Origin: Roseivirga sp. BDSF3-8
GTDB taxonomy: Bacteria > Bacteroidota > Bacteroidia > Cytophagales > Cyclobacteriaceae
DNA length: 64,000 nt
Assembly: GCF_041449215.1 (NCBI RefSeq)
Contig: NZ_JBGNFV010000001.1
Span: 2,517,001 to 2,581,000 of the forward strand
Direction of reading: 5' to 3'
Shown here: positions 1 to 8,533 of the stretch, in pieces
Position numbering within the stretch: the stretch's first letter is position 1
Layout: each line of letters opens with the position of its first letter
Translations under genes and position numbers: made by a program
The notes under the pieces: model-generated
Databases searched by the model: none
The model's input: the letters and a program-made list of their open reading frames with translations, nothing else
What the model was told of the DNA's origin: nothing

Positions 1-222
1 GCAGCGTATTTTAACAGCCTGGAACGTGCCCGTGAGAAAAAGGCCCGGACTGTAGCATTCCCTAATATCAGTACCGGCATATATGGCTACCCCAAAGAGC
101 AGGCAGCAGAAATAGCCGTAAGTACCGTAAAAGAATACCTCAGCCAGCATGAACTGCCGGAACAGGTCGTATTTGTCTGCTTTGATGAGGAAAACGAGTC
201 CATTTATCGCCAGCTCATCTGA
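1..222 (+). CDS. Macro domain protein, C-terminal part (cut by window edge)
   Basis: The window opens inside a reading frame that runs in frame 1 to a TGA at 220-222. The 73 visible residues include PNISTGIYGYP, the ADP-ribose-binding loop typical of macro domains of the O-acetyl-ADP-ribose deacetylase type (YmdB/MacroD-like), followed by a helix and a short C-terminal strand. Family members hydrolyse O-acetyl-ADP-ribose or remove ADP-ribose from proteins. The stop lies only 40 bases before the next start, so it may be co-transcribed with the flavoprotein downstream. The N-terminal half lies outside the window, so the precise subfamily is not certain. Confidence 0.85.
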   Translation, partial: AAYFNSLERAREKKARTVAFPNISTGIYGYPKEQAAEIAVSTVKEYLSQHELPEQVVFVCFDEENESIYRQLI

Positions 223-262
223 TTTTTTTTCTGACCCTGTTTCATTTATAGCCCCCTTCCTG

Positions 263-1525
263 ATGGAGGATATTACTTACGACGTACTAATCAGTGGTGC
301 CGGCCCTGCGGGTACATCCTGTGCGCTCAGTCTGAAGAATAGCGGCCTGCAGGTAGGCCTCATTGATAAAGCTACTTTTCCCCGGGATAAGATATGTGGT
401 GATGCCCTTAGCCCTGATGTTATTAATCAGCTAAGATTACTTTCAGAACGAGAGGAGGGGCTCACACTTCCCTTTAGCCAGGCTACCCGCAAAACCGGTA
501 TGCACGGCATAACCTTTGTCTCGCCAGCAGGACACCGTCTGGAGGTTCCCGTCAAGGTGCCTCATAAAGCAGGGGATGTGCTTAGCGCACCCGGCTACGT
601 CATGGCCCGGCAACATTTTGACAACTTTCTCCTGCGCCAGGTAAAAGAGCAGACTGAAATAGAGGTAAAAGAGGGTACTGAGGCCCTTGAAGCCGGGCAA
701 ACTGCGGATGGTTTTGCAATTACGACCAACAGAGGAGTGATACACACCCGCTTTCTTGTACTGGCAGATGGCGCACAGTCCCGCCTGGCCCGCTCAGTGG
801 CAGGCATGAAAGTAGAGCATGACCATTATTGTGCAGGGATCAGGCAGTATTGGGAGGGAGTTACTTTTCCTGCTACCCGGCCCTTTATTGAGCTTCACTT
901 TCTTCATGATGTATTGCCGGGCTACTTCTGGATTTTTCCTATGCCTAATGGCCGCGCTAATGTAGGTTTGGGCATGCTGAGTGCTGCCGTTAGAAAGAAC
1001 AAGGTCAACCTGCGTCAACTGCTCGATCATATTATCAAAGAACATCCCGGGGTGGCACATCGCTTTTCCCGGGCACGGGCTTTAGAGACACCCAAAGGCT
1101 GGGGCTTGCCGGTGGGTAGTAAAAAACGCCCACTGAGCGGCTACAGGTATGTCGTATGTGGGGATGCCGCATCCCTTATTGACCCCTTCACCGGAGAGGG
1201 CATCGGTAATGCCATTCGTAGCGGAAGGGTAGCCGCAGATACTATCCGGCAAACTTTCGATACTCAGCAATTCGGCGCCGCTGCTCTTAAGAGTTACGAT
1301 AAGGAAATTTATCGCCGTATGGGCAAAGAACTGGCGCTGAGCCGGCGAATGCAGCAGATGCTCCGTTTTCCTTTTCTCTTTGACCTGGTCGTCAAAAAGG
1401 CAGCCCGCAATCCTGCCCTCCGCTCTCTCATTACGGCTATGTTGACCGACATGGACATTAAAAAAGAACTGATAAAGCCATCTTTTTATGGCAAATTGCT
1501 GCTGGGTGCTCCATTCAGAAAGTAA
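263..1525 (+). CDS. Geranylgeranyl reductase family FAD-dependent oxidoreductase
   Basis: A 420-residue flavoprotein. Residues 7-20 form the N-terminal Rossmann loop (GAGPAG, Gly12/14/17). The segment GDALSPDVINQL follows, and around residue 300 comes the FAD phosphate motif GDAASLIDPFTGEGIGNA, both typical of the geranylgeranyl-reductase/PHBH-like family. Members reduce isoprenoid double bonds or hydroxylate quinone-like substrates; the substrate here cannot be read from sequence. The frame stays open upstream to a possible start at 149, but that extension would overlap the macro-domain gene and lacks family features. The ATG at 263, just before the Rossmann strand, is preferred. Confidence 0.85.
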   Translation: MEDITYDVLISGAGPAGTSCALSLKNSGLQVGLIDKATFPRDKICGDALSPDVINQLRLLSEREEGLTLPFSQATRKTGMHGITFVSPAGHRLEVPVKVPHKAGDVLSAPGYVMARQHFDNFLLRQVKEQTEIEVKEGTEALEAGQTADGFAITTNRGVIHTRFLVLADGAQSRLARSVAGMKVEHDHYCAGIRQYWEGVTFPATRPFIELHFLHDVLPGYFWIFPMPNGRANVGLGMLSAAVRKNKVNLRQLLDHIIKEHPGVAHRFSRARALETPKGWGLPVGSKKRPLSGYRYVVCGDAASLIDPFTGEGIGNAIRSGRVAADTIRQTFDTQQFGAAALKSYDKEIYRRMGKELALSRRMQQMLRFPFLFDLVVKKAARNPALRSLITAMLTDMDIKKELIKPSFYGKLLLGAPFRK

Positions 1526-1619
1526 GCCAATTAGCGTAAAGTATAAAGACATTCGTCAGTACCGCAAACGTTTGCAAAAGATTTAAATTCCCGCTCATAT
1601 TTTTTCTAACTGAAAATTT

Positions 1620-2169
1620 TGTTCTATATTACGGATGCTTTAAGAGTGTTACTAAATAATTATGCTTTCAACATACGCTATGTCCAACCATTTAATCCTT
1701 CGTCCGAAGGATGTGAATTTATGAGTCTGAACATGAAATAGTACGATGTCATTCTCCTTTTTAAGGCTGAAGGGACATGCTGTGTTGTAGCGGCTATCGT
1801 GAATTCTAAAGCATATGAAATCTGTTTAAGAAAACGTAACTGAAGTAAGCCATACCGGAGTAAAAGACATCCGTGGGGGAGCTTACCCAACCAATTCAGG
1901 TTGCTCTACAGGTTACCATTTTCGCTGAGTGCTATGCACTGTAATTCCGGCCAGGTTCAATAAGTTGATAACGGCTTTTGGACAAGCTTCAGGTAAATCC
2001 AGTGATAATGGGAACTAAATAGGATATGACTACAGTATGTATTATTACTGAGTACAAAATATTAGGGGAGGTGCTGCTATGAGGGCTGCACCGGCAGTGT
2101 AACGCAAGTGCATGAGGTACTTTAAGTCTGCTTTAACCCCGTAGCGTTCAAATCCAAATCTATCTTACA
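1620..2169 (+). ncRNA. Long non-coding stretch, candidate structured RNA
   Basis: The 894 bases between 1526 and 2419 hold no convincing protein. Short frames such as 1661-1723 and 2026-2082 have under 22 codons. The stretch ends in a strong intrinsic terminator (2170-2204) that is 645 bases beyond the previous stop codon, so it probably ends its own transcript. A local hairpin is visible at 2072-2093 (GGTGCTGC/GCTGCACC, one mismatch). It lacks the conserved cores expected of RNase P RNA, tmRNA or SRP RNA. The 5' end is a guess; the terminator is the firm evidence. Confidence 0.35.
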
Positions 2170-2204
2170 GGGGACGTGCCGAAATCACGTCCCCTTCTTT
2201 TTTT
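2170..2204 (+). terminator. Strong intrinsic terminator
   Basis: The stem GGGGACGTG (2170-2178) pairs perfectly with CACGTCCCC (2186-2194) around a 7-base loop and is followed by TTCTTTTTTTT. It cannot belong directly to the flavoprotein gene, which ends at 1525, so it marks the end of an otherwise unassigned transcript. Confidence 0.8.
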
Positions 2205-2419
2205 CATCTTATTATAATCCATCTTTATTTCCTGAAGCCAATCAAAGCCGGCAGAATATTCTACTGGTGGGGCATTTGCCTTTTAACCCGCGCCCAAGCC
2301 ACTAATAACATCATGTAGGGATACGCGGCTTTCTTAGTTGTTATTAATTCTTAATTAGGTCAAATTTGTATTCGGCCAGCAGCATCTTTCCCAAAAATTT
2401 TTAACGACGTACCCCAAGC

Positions 2420-4636
2420 ATGAGGCGACTGCTATCGGCCACCATTTCATTTTTTATCTTTCTTTCGCATCTCGTAGTAGCCCAGGATAGTCCTCCACTG
2501 GAGCGATACGAAAAAGGCCCCATTTCCATATACCCTACCGGCGGTGAAATTATTGTCGATGGTGAGCTGAATGAGACCACCTGGCAGGAGTCGGATGCAG
2601 CATCAGGCTTTGTCCAGAACTTCCCCACAGACTCCCTGCCTGCCATGAATGATACGGAGGTGATGGTAGCCTACGATGATAAATTCATCTATGTAGCGGC
2701 CACCTGCCATACCCTTCCCGCCCAGGAGCTACAGGCCCGTACGCTGTACCGGGATTTTTCGGTGAGAGAAAACGATGCTTTTGCCATACTTCTCAATCCC
2801 TACAATGATAAGCTTAATGGGTACAGCTTTGAAGTAACTGCCTTTAACAGCCGCGGTGAGCGTCTCATCAATAAAGGGGGAAATGACAGTGACCCTAGTT
2901 GGGATAATAAGTGGTATAGCGCCACAAAGATCAATGACAATAGCTGGACACTGGAGGTAGCCATTCCCTTTAAAACCCTGAGATTTAAAGAAGGGGAGAT
3001 AAACTGGCGCATAAACTTCATCCGGAGCGATGTAGCTAATAATGAGCGCTCAGTATGGAACTGGGTGCCCATTAATCAGCGCCTGGAAAACCTGGATTAC
3101 ACCAAACCTCTCATCTTTAAAACGGCTCCGGAGGCCTCAGGCCTGCGTGCCTCTCTCATACCCAGTCTTACGGTAACCAGTAACAGAGACTTTGAGGAAG
3201 GAGATAAAAATGACTGGACGGTAAACCCCAGCCTGGATTTTAAAGTAGGGATAGGCCCGAGTGTGAATGTGGATGGTACCATCAACCCAGACTTCAGTCA
3301 GATAGAGGTAGACCGGCAACAACTGAACCTCGGCAGGTTTGAGCTAATGTTTCCTGAAAGAAGGCAGTTCTTTATCGAAAACAGTGACCTGTTCGCAGGC
3401 TTTGGCTACTGGAGGTCACAGCCCTTCTTCAGCCGTCGGATAGGCCTGGCAAAAAATGAGCAAGGCTTTTATGAGACAGTGCCTATCACAGCCGGCCTCA
3501 GGGCTACCGGCAAGCTGACGGACCGTGCCAGGGTGGGCGTTATGTCAGTACAGACCCAGAAGGCGCGGGTGCTGAATGAAGAGGGCGATAGCCTGGTACG
3601 CGTAAATGGCCGAAACTACACCGTGGCCAGCTACCAGCAGCAGATATTTAACCGGTCCACCATCTCCGGCCTGTTCATTAACACCCAGGAGATGGAACGC
3701 GGGTTTTCACCCGTCGACTCTGCCTACATGAGGCTTGGCGGGGCAGACCTCAACCTGATCTCTGATGATAACAAGTGGCAAGGGCAGGCCTTCTACTTTC
3801 TGATGGCTAAGGAAGATGTCCGTGCCGATAATTTTGGCGTTTCGGCCAGTTATAATTCCCGCAACTTCCGGATGGGCGGCAGATATACCTACATCGATGA
3901 GGAGTTTGACCCCGAGACGGGCTTCGTACCACGTAAAGGGATACAGCATATTACTACGGGTCCTGAGCTGCGCTTTTTCCCTAATACGCCAAACCTGAAC
4001 CAGTGGGGTATTTCCACTGACTTCGACCTGTTCATGGATATGCAGGGTGAAATATTAGACTTCAGCAGCTTTGTGGCTTTATTCACCAACTTTGCCAATA
4101 CGTCCAATGCCCGAATAGCCACCACCACTAACTATACCAGGCTGCTGGATAACTTCGACCCCAGTTTTACAGAAGGGGAGGAGCTGGAAGCAGGTACAGA
4201 GTATACATACTCTAGGGTCATGTTGCGGTATAATAGCGACCGCAGGCAGAGATTCCTATATGGCGGACAGGCGGCTTATGGCTCATATTTCAATGGTACC
4301 CGGGCTCAACTGGACGGCTACGCCGGGTTGCAGTGGCAGCCCAGGCTCACCACCATTGTTGATTTTAATGTGAATCGTATTGACCTGCCTGAACCATACG
4401 GAGACAATACTATTTTTCTGCTGTCTCCTTCGCTCAGGTACAGTATTAACACCACCATGTTTCTTACCTACATCACGCAGTTTAATTCTTTGGCGGATAA
4501 CGTAGGTACTAACATACGCTTCCAGTGGCGGTTCAGGCCGGTAAGTGACCTTTTTCTGGTGTACTCAGATAATTATACTGATGACCTCAGGGTGATGAAT
4601 CGCGGCTTTAGTTTCAAATTAATTTATTGGATTTAA
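2420..4636 (+). CDS. DUF5916 outer-membrane protein with N-terminal CBM9-like domain
   Basis: 738 residues beginning with a signal peptide (MRRLLSATISFFIFLSHLVV, cleavage near AQD). Residues about 40-230 resemble the carbohydrate-binding CBM9-like fold (IIVDGELNETTWQESD, VMVAYDDKFIYVAATC). The rest is rich in alternating aromatic strands, includes NPDFSQIEVD and FFIENSDLF, and ends in an aromatic strand (FKLIYWI), as in the DUF5916 family of predicted outer-membrane beta-barrels. Function is unknown; a role in surface glycan or protein handling is inference. The last 18 bases overlap the convergent transpeptidase-like gene. Confidence 0.85.
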   Translation: MRRLLSATISFFIFLSHLVVAQDSPPLERYEKGPISIYPTGGEIIVDGELNETTWQESDAASGFVQNFPTDSLPAMNDTEVMVAYDDKFIYVAATCHTLPAQELQARTLYRDFSVRENDAFAILLNPYNDKLNGYSFEVTAFNSRGERLINKGGNDSDPSWDNKWYSATKINDNSWTLEVAIPFKTLRFKEGEINWRINFIRSDVANNERSVWNWVPINQRLENLDYTKPLIFKTAPEASGLRASLIPSLTVTSNRDFEEGDKNDWTVNPSLDFKVGIGPSVNVDGTINPDFSQIEVDRQQLNLGRFELMFPERRQFFIENSDLFAGFGYWRSQPFFSRRIGLAKNEQGFYETVPITAGLRATGKLTDRARVGVMSVQTQKARVLNEEGDSLVRVNGRNYTVASYQQQIFNRSTISGLFINTQEMERGFSPVDSAYMRLGGADLNLISDDNKWQGQAFYFLMAKEDVRADNFGVSASYNSRNFRMGGRYTYIDEEFDPETGFVPRKGIQHITTGPELRFFPNTPNLNQWGISTDFDLFMDMQGEILDFSSFVALFTNFANTSNARIATTTNYTRLLDNFDPSFTEGEELEAGTEYTYSRVMLRYNSDRRQRFLYGGQAAYGSYFNGTRAQLDGYAGLQWQPRLTTIVDFNVNRIDLPEPYGDNTIFLLSPSLRYSINTTMFLTYITQFNSLADNVGTNIRFQWRFRPVSDLFLVYSDNYTDDLRVMNRGFSFKLIYWI

Positions 4637-5527
4637 GAGAGGCGTAGCCACTTCTTCCACGATCTCCCCACCCCGCATTAGCTGATCCAGGTCCAGATAC
4701 CGGCTGGCATTGAGGTAAGTACTGTCATTATAGTAAGCAAACAGGGTGGTGCCGTTCTTGATCGAGTCTATCACGGTGCGGCTTATGCCCTCCGGCAGAG
4801 CCGGGCAGCCAAGGCTACGGCCCAGGCGGCCATACTTGCTGATCCAGTCCTCGCTTACATACTTGGCTTCATGCATCACTACGGCCCTTTCCCTTACCTT
4901 ATCATTAATGCCTGCTTCCTGGCCATCCAGCCGCATGCTGTAGCCTTTGCTGCCCGTGTAGGTCTCTGCCGTTACAAAAAAGCCCAGGCTGGACTGGTTG
5001 CTGCCGCTCAGGTTAGAGAACGATGAGGCAAAGTTGCCGCCCGAGTTGCGTCCATGGGCCACATACGTATTAAAGAGGATCTTCATGCTGTCGAGGTCCA
5101 GCGTGTAAAAGCGCTTATCGCAACTGGACTGGGTAAAGTCTATAAGGGTGAGGATATCCCGGTCACCCAGAGCCCCTTCCATCCGCAGATTATAGTGCCC
5201 AATCATACCCATACGGAACACATCATACGGGAGGTTCGCAGAGTCAAGATTAAGGCGGCGGTATATCGATTGGAGGGAGTCCTCAAAGGTAGCGGCATTC
5301 AGGCGCAGCTCAATACTTTTTTTGATGGGGAAGTCCTTCAGGCTGTCCATCACATACGAAGTAGAGTCGGCGGCTGGGATGTCCTTATGCAGCGCTGTTT
5401 CGTATTCCTCTTCCAGTCGCTCCGCTTCGGCTTCCAGTAAGTTCTTGTCAGAGGATTGTTCCTTTTGATCATTGCATGCAGCAAAAGCTCCCGCAAGCAC
5501 AAAAAATAGGGGAAGTAGTGTCTTCAT
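4619..5527 (-). CDS. L,D-transpeptidase-like (YkuD_2 family) lipoprotein
   Basis: 302 residues with a lipoprotein signal (MKTLLPLFFVLAGAFAAC, lipidated Cys18). After a Glu-rich helix comes a catalytic domain carrying HGRNSGG (His158), VVMHEAKYVS (His219) and RSLGCPAL (Cys241). This His...SxGC pattern is that of the murein L,D-transpeptidase catalytic domain family PF13645. Members are thought to act on peptidoglycan peptides in the periplasm through the cysteine. It is convergent with the DUF5916 gene and overlaps it by 18 bases. Confidence 0.8.
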   Translation of the reverse strand: MKTLLPLFFVLAGAFAACNDQKEQSSDKNLLEAEAERLEEEYETALHKDIPAADSTSYVMDSLKDFPIKKSIELRLNAATFEDSLQSIYRRLNLDSANLPYDVFRMGMIGHYNLRMEGALGDRDILTLIDFTQSSCDKRFYTLDLDSMKILFNTYVAHGRNSGGNFASSFSNLSGSNQSSLGFFVTAETYTGSKGYSMRLDGQEAGINDKVRERAVVMHEAKYVSEDWISKYGRLGRSLGCPALPEGISRTVIDSIKNGTTLFAYYNDSTYLNASRYLDLDQLMRGGEIVEEVATPLLNPIN

Positions 5528-5641
5528 GAAGCAGTTTAAAAAAGTCTGCGTCCAATTTAAAAAAATAAAAGCACAGCAAAAGGGAGTAGGGTTAGAAAAA
5601 GCCGGTTAAAGGCCGGCTTCTCGGTATATGTTAACTGCTGG

Positions 5642-5860
5642 TTAGCAGACAAATACCTCGGTACATTCGCCGTACGGGCTCCCTTTTGTGAAGCAGGCAT
5701 AGATTGTACAATAGGGGTCTGTAGGGCAATTGCCTGTGCAAAAGATTTCATCCTGACTTTCACCTCCTATTACATTACGCGTCTGGCCATTCAGGTCCAG
5801 GGAAGATGTCGTAAAGCTGCTGATGCTAACAGCCTTCAGGGATAACTTAGTCTTTCTAAT
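5642..5860 (-). CDS. Lanthipeptide-like (pinensin-type) precursor with ATT at the start position
   Basis: The frame encodes 72 residues with leader KTKLSLKAVSISSFTTSS, then NVIGG ending at residue 33, then a 39-residue core with six cysteines (CTGNCPTDPYC, ACFTKG, GECTEVFVC). The leader matches the pattern of the peptides at 20560, 35477 and 42058. No ATG, GTG or TTG lies between the in-frame TAG upstream and the leader. The codon at the expected initiator is ATT (5858-5860), followed by AGA AAG, where a family member would have ATG AAA AAG. Either ATT initiates, as known for infC in some bacteria, or the gene has lost its start. No modification enzymes are nearby. Confidence 0.6.
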   Translation of the reverse strand: MRKTKLSLKAVSISSFTTSSLDLNGQTRNVIGGESQDEIFCTGNCPTDPYCTIYACFTKGSPYGECTEVFVC

Positions 5861-5916
5861 AGTAAAGTGTGTTTGGTTTGTCTATATAAGGTAGAAAAAA
5901 GATACGTTTAAATGAA

Positions 5917-5946
5917 AGAGGCCATCCGCGGGAGCAGATGGCCTCT
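5917..5946 (-). terminator. Terminator of lipA
   Basis: AGAGGCCATC (5917-5926) and GATGGCCTCT (5937-5946) form a perfect 10-bp stem with a 10-base loop, 31 bases beyond the lipA stop. On the minus strand it is followed by TTCATTT, a modest U-tract. Confidence 0.6.
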
Positions 5947-5977
5947 TATCTATTGGCTATCGTATTATACCTGTCAG

Positions 5978-6865
5978 TTACACATGCACGTGCTTCTCGG
6001 CATGGTAAGAAGAGCGTACCAGCGGGCCACTCTCCACATATTTTATTCCGCGGCGCTCACCCTCTTCTTTAAAGAAGGCAAACTTATCCGGGTGTACAAA
6101 CTCAGCCACCTCTATGTGCATTTTGGTAGGCTGGAGGTACTGCCCCAGCGTCAGGATGTCACATCCGTTAGCTGCCAGGTCATCCATGGCCTTAAATACC
6201 TCATCGTCCGTCTCGCCTAAGCCAAGCATGATACCGGTTTTGGTGCGCATGCCGGCCTCTTTAGTCAGGCGCGTTTGCTCCAGGCTTCGTGCATATTTAG
6301 CTTGTGGCCTTACCCGGCGGTACAGGCGTTCCACCGTCTCCATATTATGAGACACCACCTCCTGGCCGCCTTCTATCATACGATACAGGGCGTCCCAGTT
6401 ACCTTTTACATCGGGTATGAGGGTTTCTATAGTCGTTTCCGGACTCAGGCGCTTGGTCTCTACTACCGTCTGGTACCATATTTCAGCACCACGGTCCTTC
6501 AGTTCGTCACGGTTAACAGAAGTAAGTACGGCGTGCTTCACTTCCATCAGTTTGATGGCTTCGGCCACACGGCGGGGTTCATCCTCGTCGTACTCAGGCG
6601 GGCGCCCGGTAGCCACGGCACAGAATGAACAGCTACGTGTACATACGTTACCCAGTATCATGAAAGTAGCGGTGCCACGTCCCCAGCATTCGCCCATGTT
6701 AGGGCAGTTGCCACTTTCACAAATGGTATGAAGTTTATGTTTGTCCACAAGCTTGCGCACGCGGGCATATTCTTTTCCTACCGGAAGCTTCACCCTGAGC
6801 CAGTCAGGCTTGTTGCGCTTTCGCTTGGTGGTGGCCTCTTCCGGTATGACAGGCAATTCAATCAT
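5978..6865 (-). CDS. lipA: Lipoyl synthase
   Basis: 295-residue radical SAM enzyme that inserts two sulfurs into protein-bound octanoyl groups to make lipoyl cofactor. Both iron-sulfur clusters are visible: the auxiliary cluster motif C49-x4-C54-x5-C60 ([12 protein letters not shown]) and the SAM cluster C75-x3-C79-x2-C82 (CTRSCSFC). The C-terminal RSSYHAE segment contains the conserved Arg-Ser-Ser-Tyr that ligates the auxiliary cluster. Length is normal. The cofactor serves 2-oxoacid dehydrogenases such as the E1 encoded at 9925-11904, although the two are not in one operon. A minus-strand terminator follows. Confidence 0.96.
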   Translation of the reverse strand: MIELPVIPEEATTKRKRNKPDWLRVKLPVGKEYARVRKLVDKHKLHTICESGNCPNMGECWGRGTATFMILGNVCTRSCSFCAVATGRPPEYDEDEPRRVAEAIKLMEVKHAVLTSVNRDELKDRGAEIWYQTVVETKRLSPETTIETLIPDVKGNWDALYRMIEGGQEVVSHNMETVERLYRRVRPQAKYARSLEQTRLTKEAGMRTKTGIMLGLGETDDEVFKAMDDLAANGCDILTLGQYLQPTKMHIEVAEFVHPDKFAFFKEEGERRGIKYVESGPLVRSSYHAEKHVHV

Positions 6866-6980
6866 TCGGATCTCCTTTACTTTTCAGAAGAACAAAAATA
6901 GTCAATAATGGATTCAAACAAACCCCGGAATGTGAAGAGGGCTGTTCAGCTTAGGTTTACGCAGGGAAGGCGGCAGGGTT

Positions 6981-7694
6981 TTACTTACGCGTGCCGAATA
7001 CCAGATTAATGAAGGCACTGGGAAAAAACTGTCTGTTATCCACATTAGGCATCAGGATCACCTCTTCGGGCCATGCCTCCAGCATAAGGCCAAGCTCAAA
7101 GCCGCTTACCGAGGTGCGGAAGGTGCCAAACTCGAAGCTCATGTAGGTCTTGATATTACCCCCTATTTTAAACTGTGCCTCGTCAAGGCCCTGCAGCAGA
7201 CCCCCGGTGCCCAGTATGGCATTAGGGTTGATATTAGAGGTGTAGGGCACATTGATGGAGTTAAGCGATCCGTCCAGCGAAACCTCTACGTAATAGGGAT
7301 AGTAAAGACCGAAGGTAGGCCCTGCGGCCACACCCAGGTTAATCTGTACACCCTGCTGGGGGGCTTTGCGAAAGAGCAGCCACTCGCGGCCATACTGCAA
7401 CCTGAAGGAGTATAGGTAGTGCGACTTTCCCAGGATAAAGGTCTCCCCTGTAATGGAGTTATACCTTAGCTCTTTAGGGTGTTTCTGGTGAATGATCTCC
7501 GCACCGTATGTCTGGTACACACCGGGTTTTTCTTCCAGAGAATAGCGAAACACGAGGCCGCCGATAAGGCCGCCGTTCGTGTACTTATTTACTCCCCAAA
7601 TAAATTGAGATTTATACCCTTCGTTCTCCTCCTGGGCCCATACCATCATCGGGATGAGGGAAAATATAAGAGAAACAAAGAGAAATTTTCGCAT
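6981..7694 (-). CDS. Secreted/outer-membrane hypothetical protein
   Basis: 237 residues from the ATG at 7694, which starts a clean signal peptide (MRKFLFVSLIFSLIPMMVWA, cleavage before QEE); an ATG at 7709 adds five residues. The mature part alternates hydrophobic and polar residues with many Tyr, Phe and Gly and ends in a strand (FINLVFGTRK), suggesting a small beta-barrel or porin-like fold. I do not recognise a family. It is divergent from the OsmC gene. Confidence 0.7.
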   Translation of the reverse strand: MRKFLFVSLIFSLIPMMVWAQEENEGYKSQFIWGVNKYTNGGLIGGLVFRYSLEEKPGVYQTYGAEIIHQKHPKELRYNSITGETFILGKSHYLYSFRLQYGREWLLFRKAPQQGVQINLGVAAGPTFGLYYPYYVEVSLDGSLNSINVPYTSNINPNAILGTGGLLQGLDEAQFKIGGNIKTYMSFEFGTFRTSVSGFELGLMLEAWPEEVILMPNVDNRQFFPSAFINLVFGTRK

Positions 7695-7771
7695 TTTCGT
7701 GGCACTCATTCTTAGAGAAATAATAGAAAATTAGCCATTTTTCAATTAACGAAAAAATTATCGTTTCACAT

Positions 7772-8176
7772 ATGACAACAATCTCATCAAAATACCTTGG
7801 TACACTGCGAACAGAAAGTACGCATGACCAGTCAGGTACTACCCTGGTAACGGACGCGCCAAAAGATAACCGCGGCAAGGGAGAGTCTTTCTCACCCACC
7901 GACCTGGCAGCTACCGCCCTTGGCACCTGCATTGTGACTACTATGGCTATCCGGGCTAATGACCTCGGGGTCGCCGTAGAAAATATGACCTTTAAAACTG
8001 AAAAGATCATGGCGGCTAATCCACGCCGTATAGAAACCATCCGTGTGCATATAGAGTGGGAGACCCCGCAGGGCACGGAAGAGCAGCGCGAAAAGCTGAA
8101 AGCTGCCGGCCTTAGCTGTCCCGTAGGCCTGAGCCTGCACCCTAATCTGAAGCAGGACGTAACGTTTAACTTCTGA
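7772..8176 (+). CDS. OsmC family peroxiredoxin-like protein
   Basis: 134 residues of the OsmC/Ohr fold. The two conserved cysteines are present: Cys53 in ALGTCIVTTMA and Cys116 in AGLSCPVGLSL. OsmC proteins reduce organic hydroperoxides in the cytoplasm. It converges with the bacillithiol-system protein YtxJ three bases away, which is a suggestive thiol-redox pairing though not an operon. Confidence 0.9.
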   Translation: MTTISSKYLGTLRTESTHDQSGTTLVTDAPKDNRGKGESFSPTDLAATALGTCIVTTMAIRANDLGVAVENMTFKTEKIMAANPRRIETIRVHIEWETPQGTEEQREKLKAAGLSCPVGLSLHPNLKQDVTFNF

Positions 8177-8179
8177 TAA

Positions 8180-8530
8180 TCACCCTGGCAGGCTATCAAA
8201 TTTGCCCTTAAGGTCGGGGTAAGATATGCCGGTGTGGCTTGTGTGATATACACATTCGCCATTACTGATAAGCAGCACCTGGGGTGACTCATGAGCAATG
8301 CCAAATGCCTGGGCCACCTCGTTGCTTACCTCACGGTAACGTACCAGGTCCAGGTAGTAGGGCATGAGCCCGTCCATTTCGCTATCATTCCATTTTCTCT
8401 CCAGCCTGTTCAGGGCCATGCTGCTGATAGAGCAGCGGGTACTATGCTTGAATACCAAAACGGGACGGTCCTTGCTGTCCTCTTTTATCTCTTCTATCTG
8501 CGCCGTGTCGGTAAGGTTGTGCCAGTTCAT
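8180..8530 (-). CDS. ytxJ: Bacillithiol system redox-active protein YtxJ
   Basis: 116-residue thioredoxin-fold protein with the family signature KHSTRCSISSMAL, containing the single active-site Cys33, and SPQVLLISNGECVYHTSHTGI near the C-terminus (DUF2847/YtxJ). YtxJ is thought to act as a monothiol bacilliredoxin that removes bacillithiol from proteins. A bacillithiol synthesis gene (bshC) lies at 53402-54973 in the same window, which supports the assignment. Only three bases separate it from the YxGD-repeat gene upstream (8534-9805). Confidence 0.88.
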   Translation of the reverse strand: MNWHNLTDTAQIEEIKEDSKDRPVLVFKHSTRCSISSMALNRLERKWNDSEMDGLMPYYLDLVRYREVSNEVAQAFGIAHESPQVLLISNGECVYHTSHTGISYPDLKGKFDSLPG

Positions 8531-8533
8531 ATA

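Noticed and set aside
1620-2204. RNase P RNA, tmRNA or SRP RNA
   Set aside because: None of the conserved core strings of these RNAs can be found on either strand; kept only as an unnamed candidate RNA.
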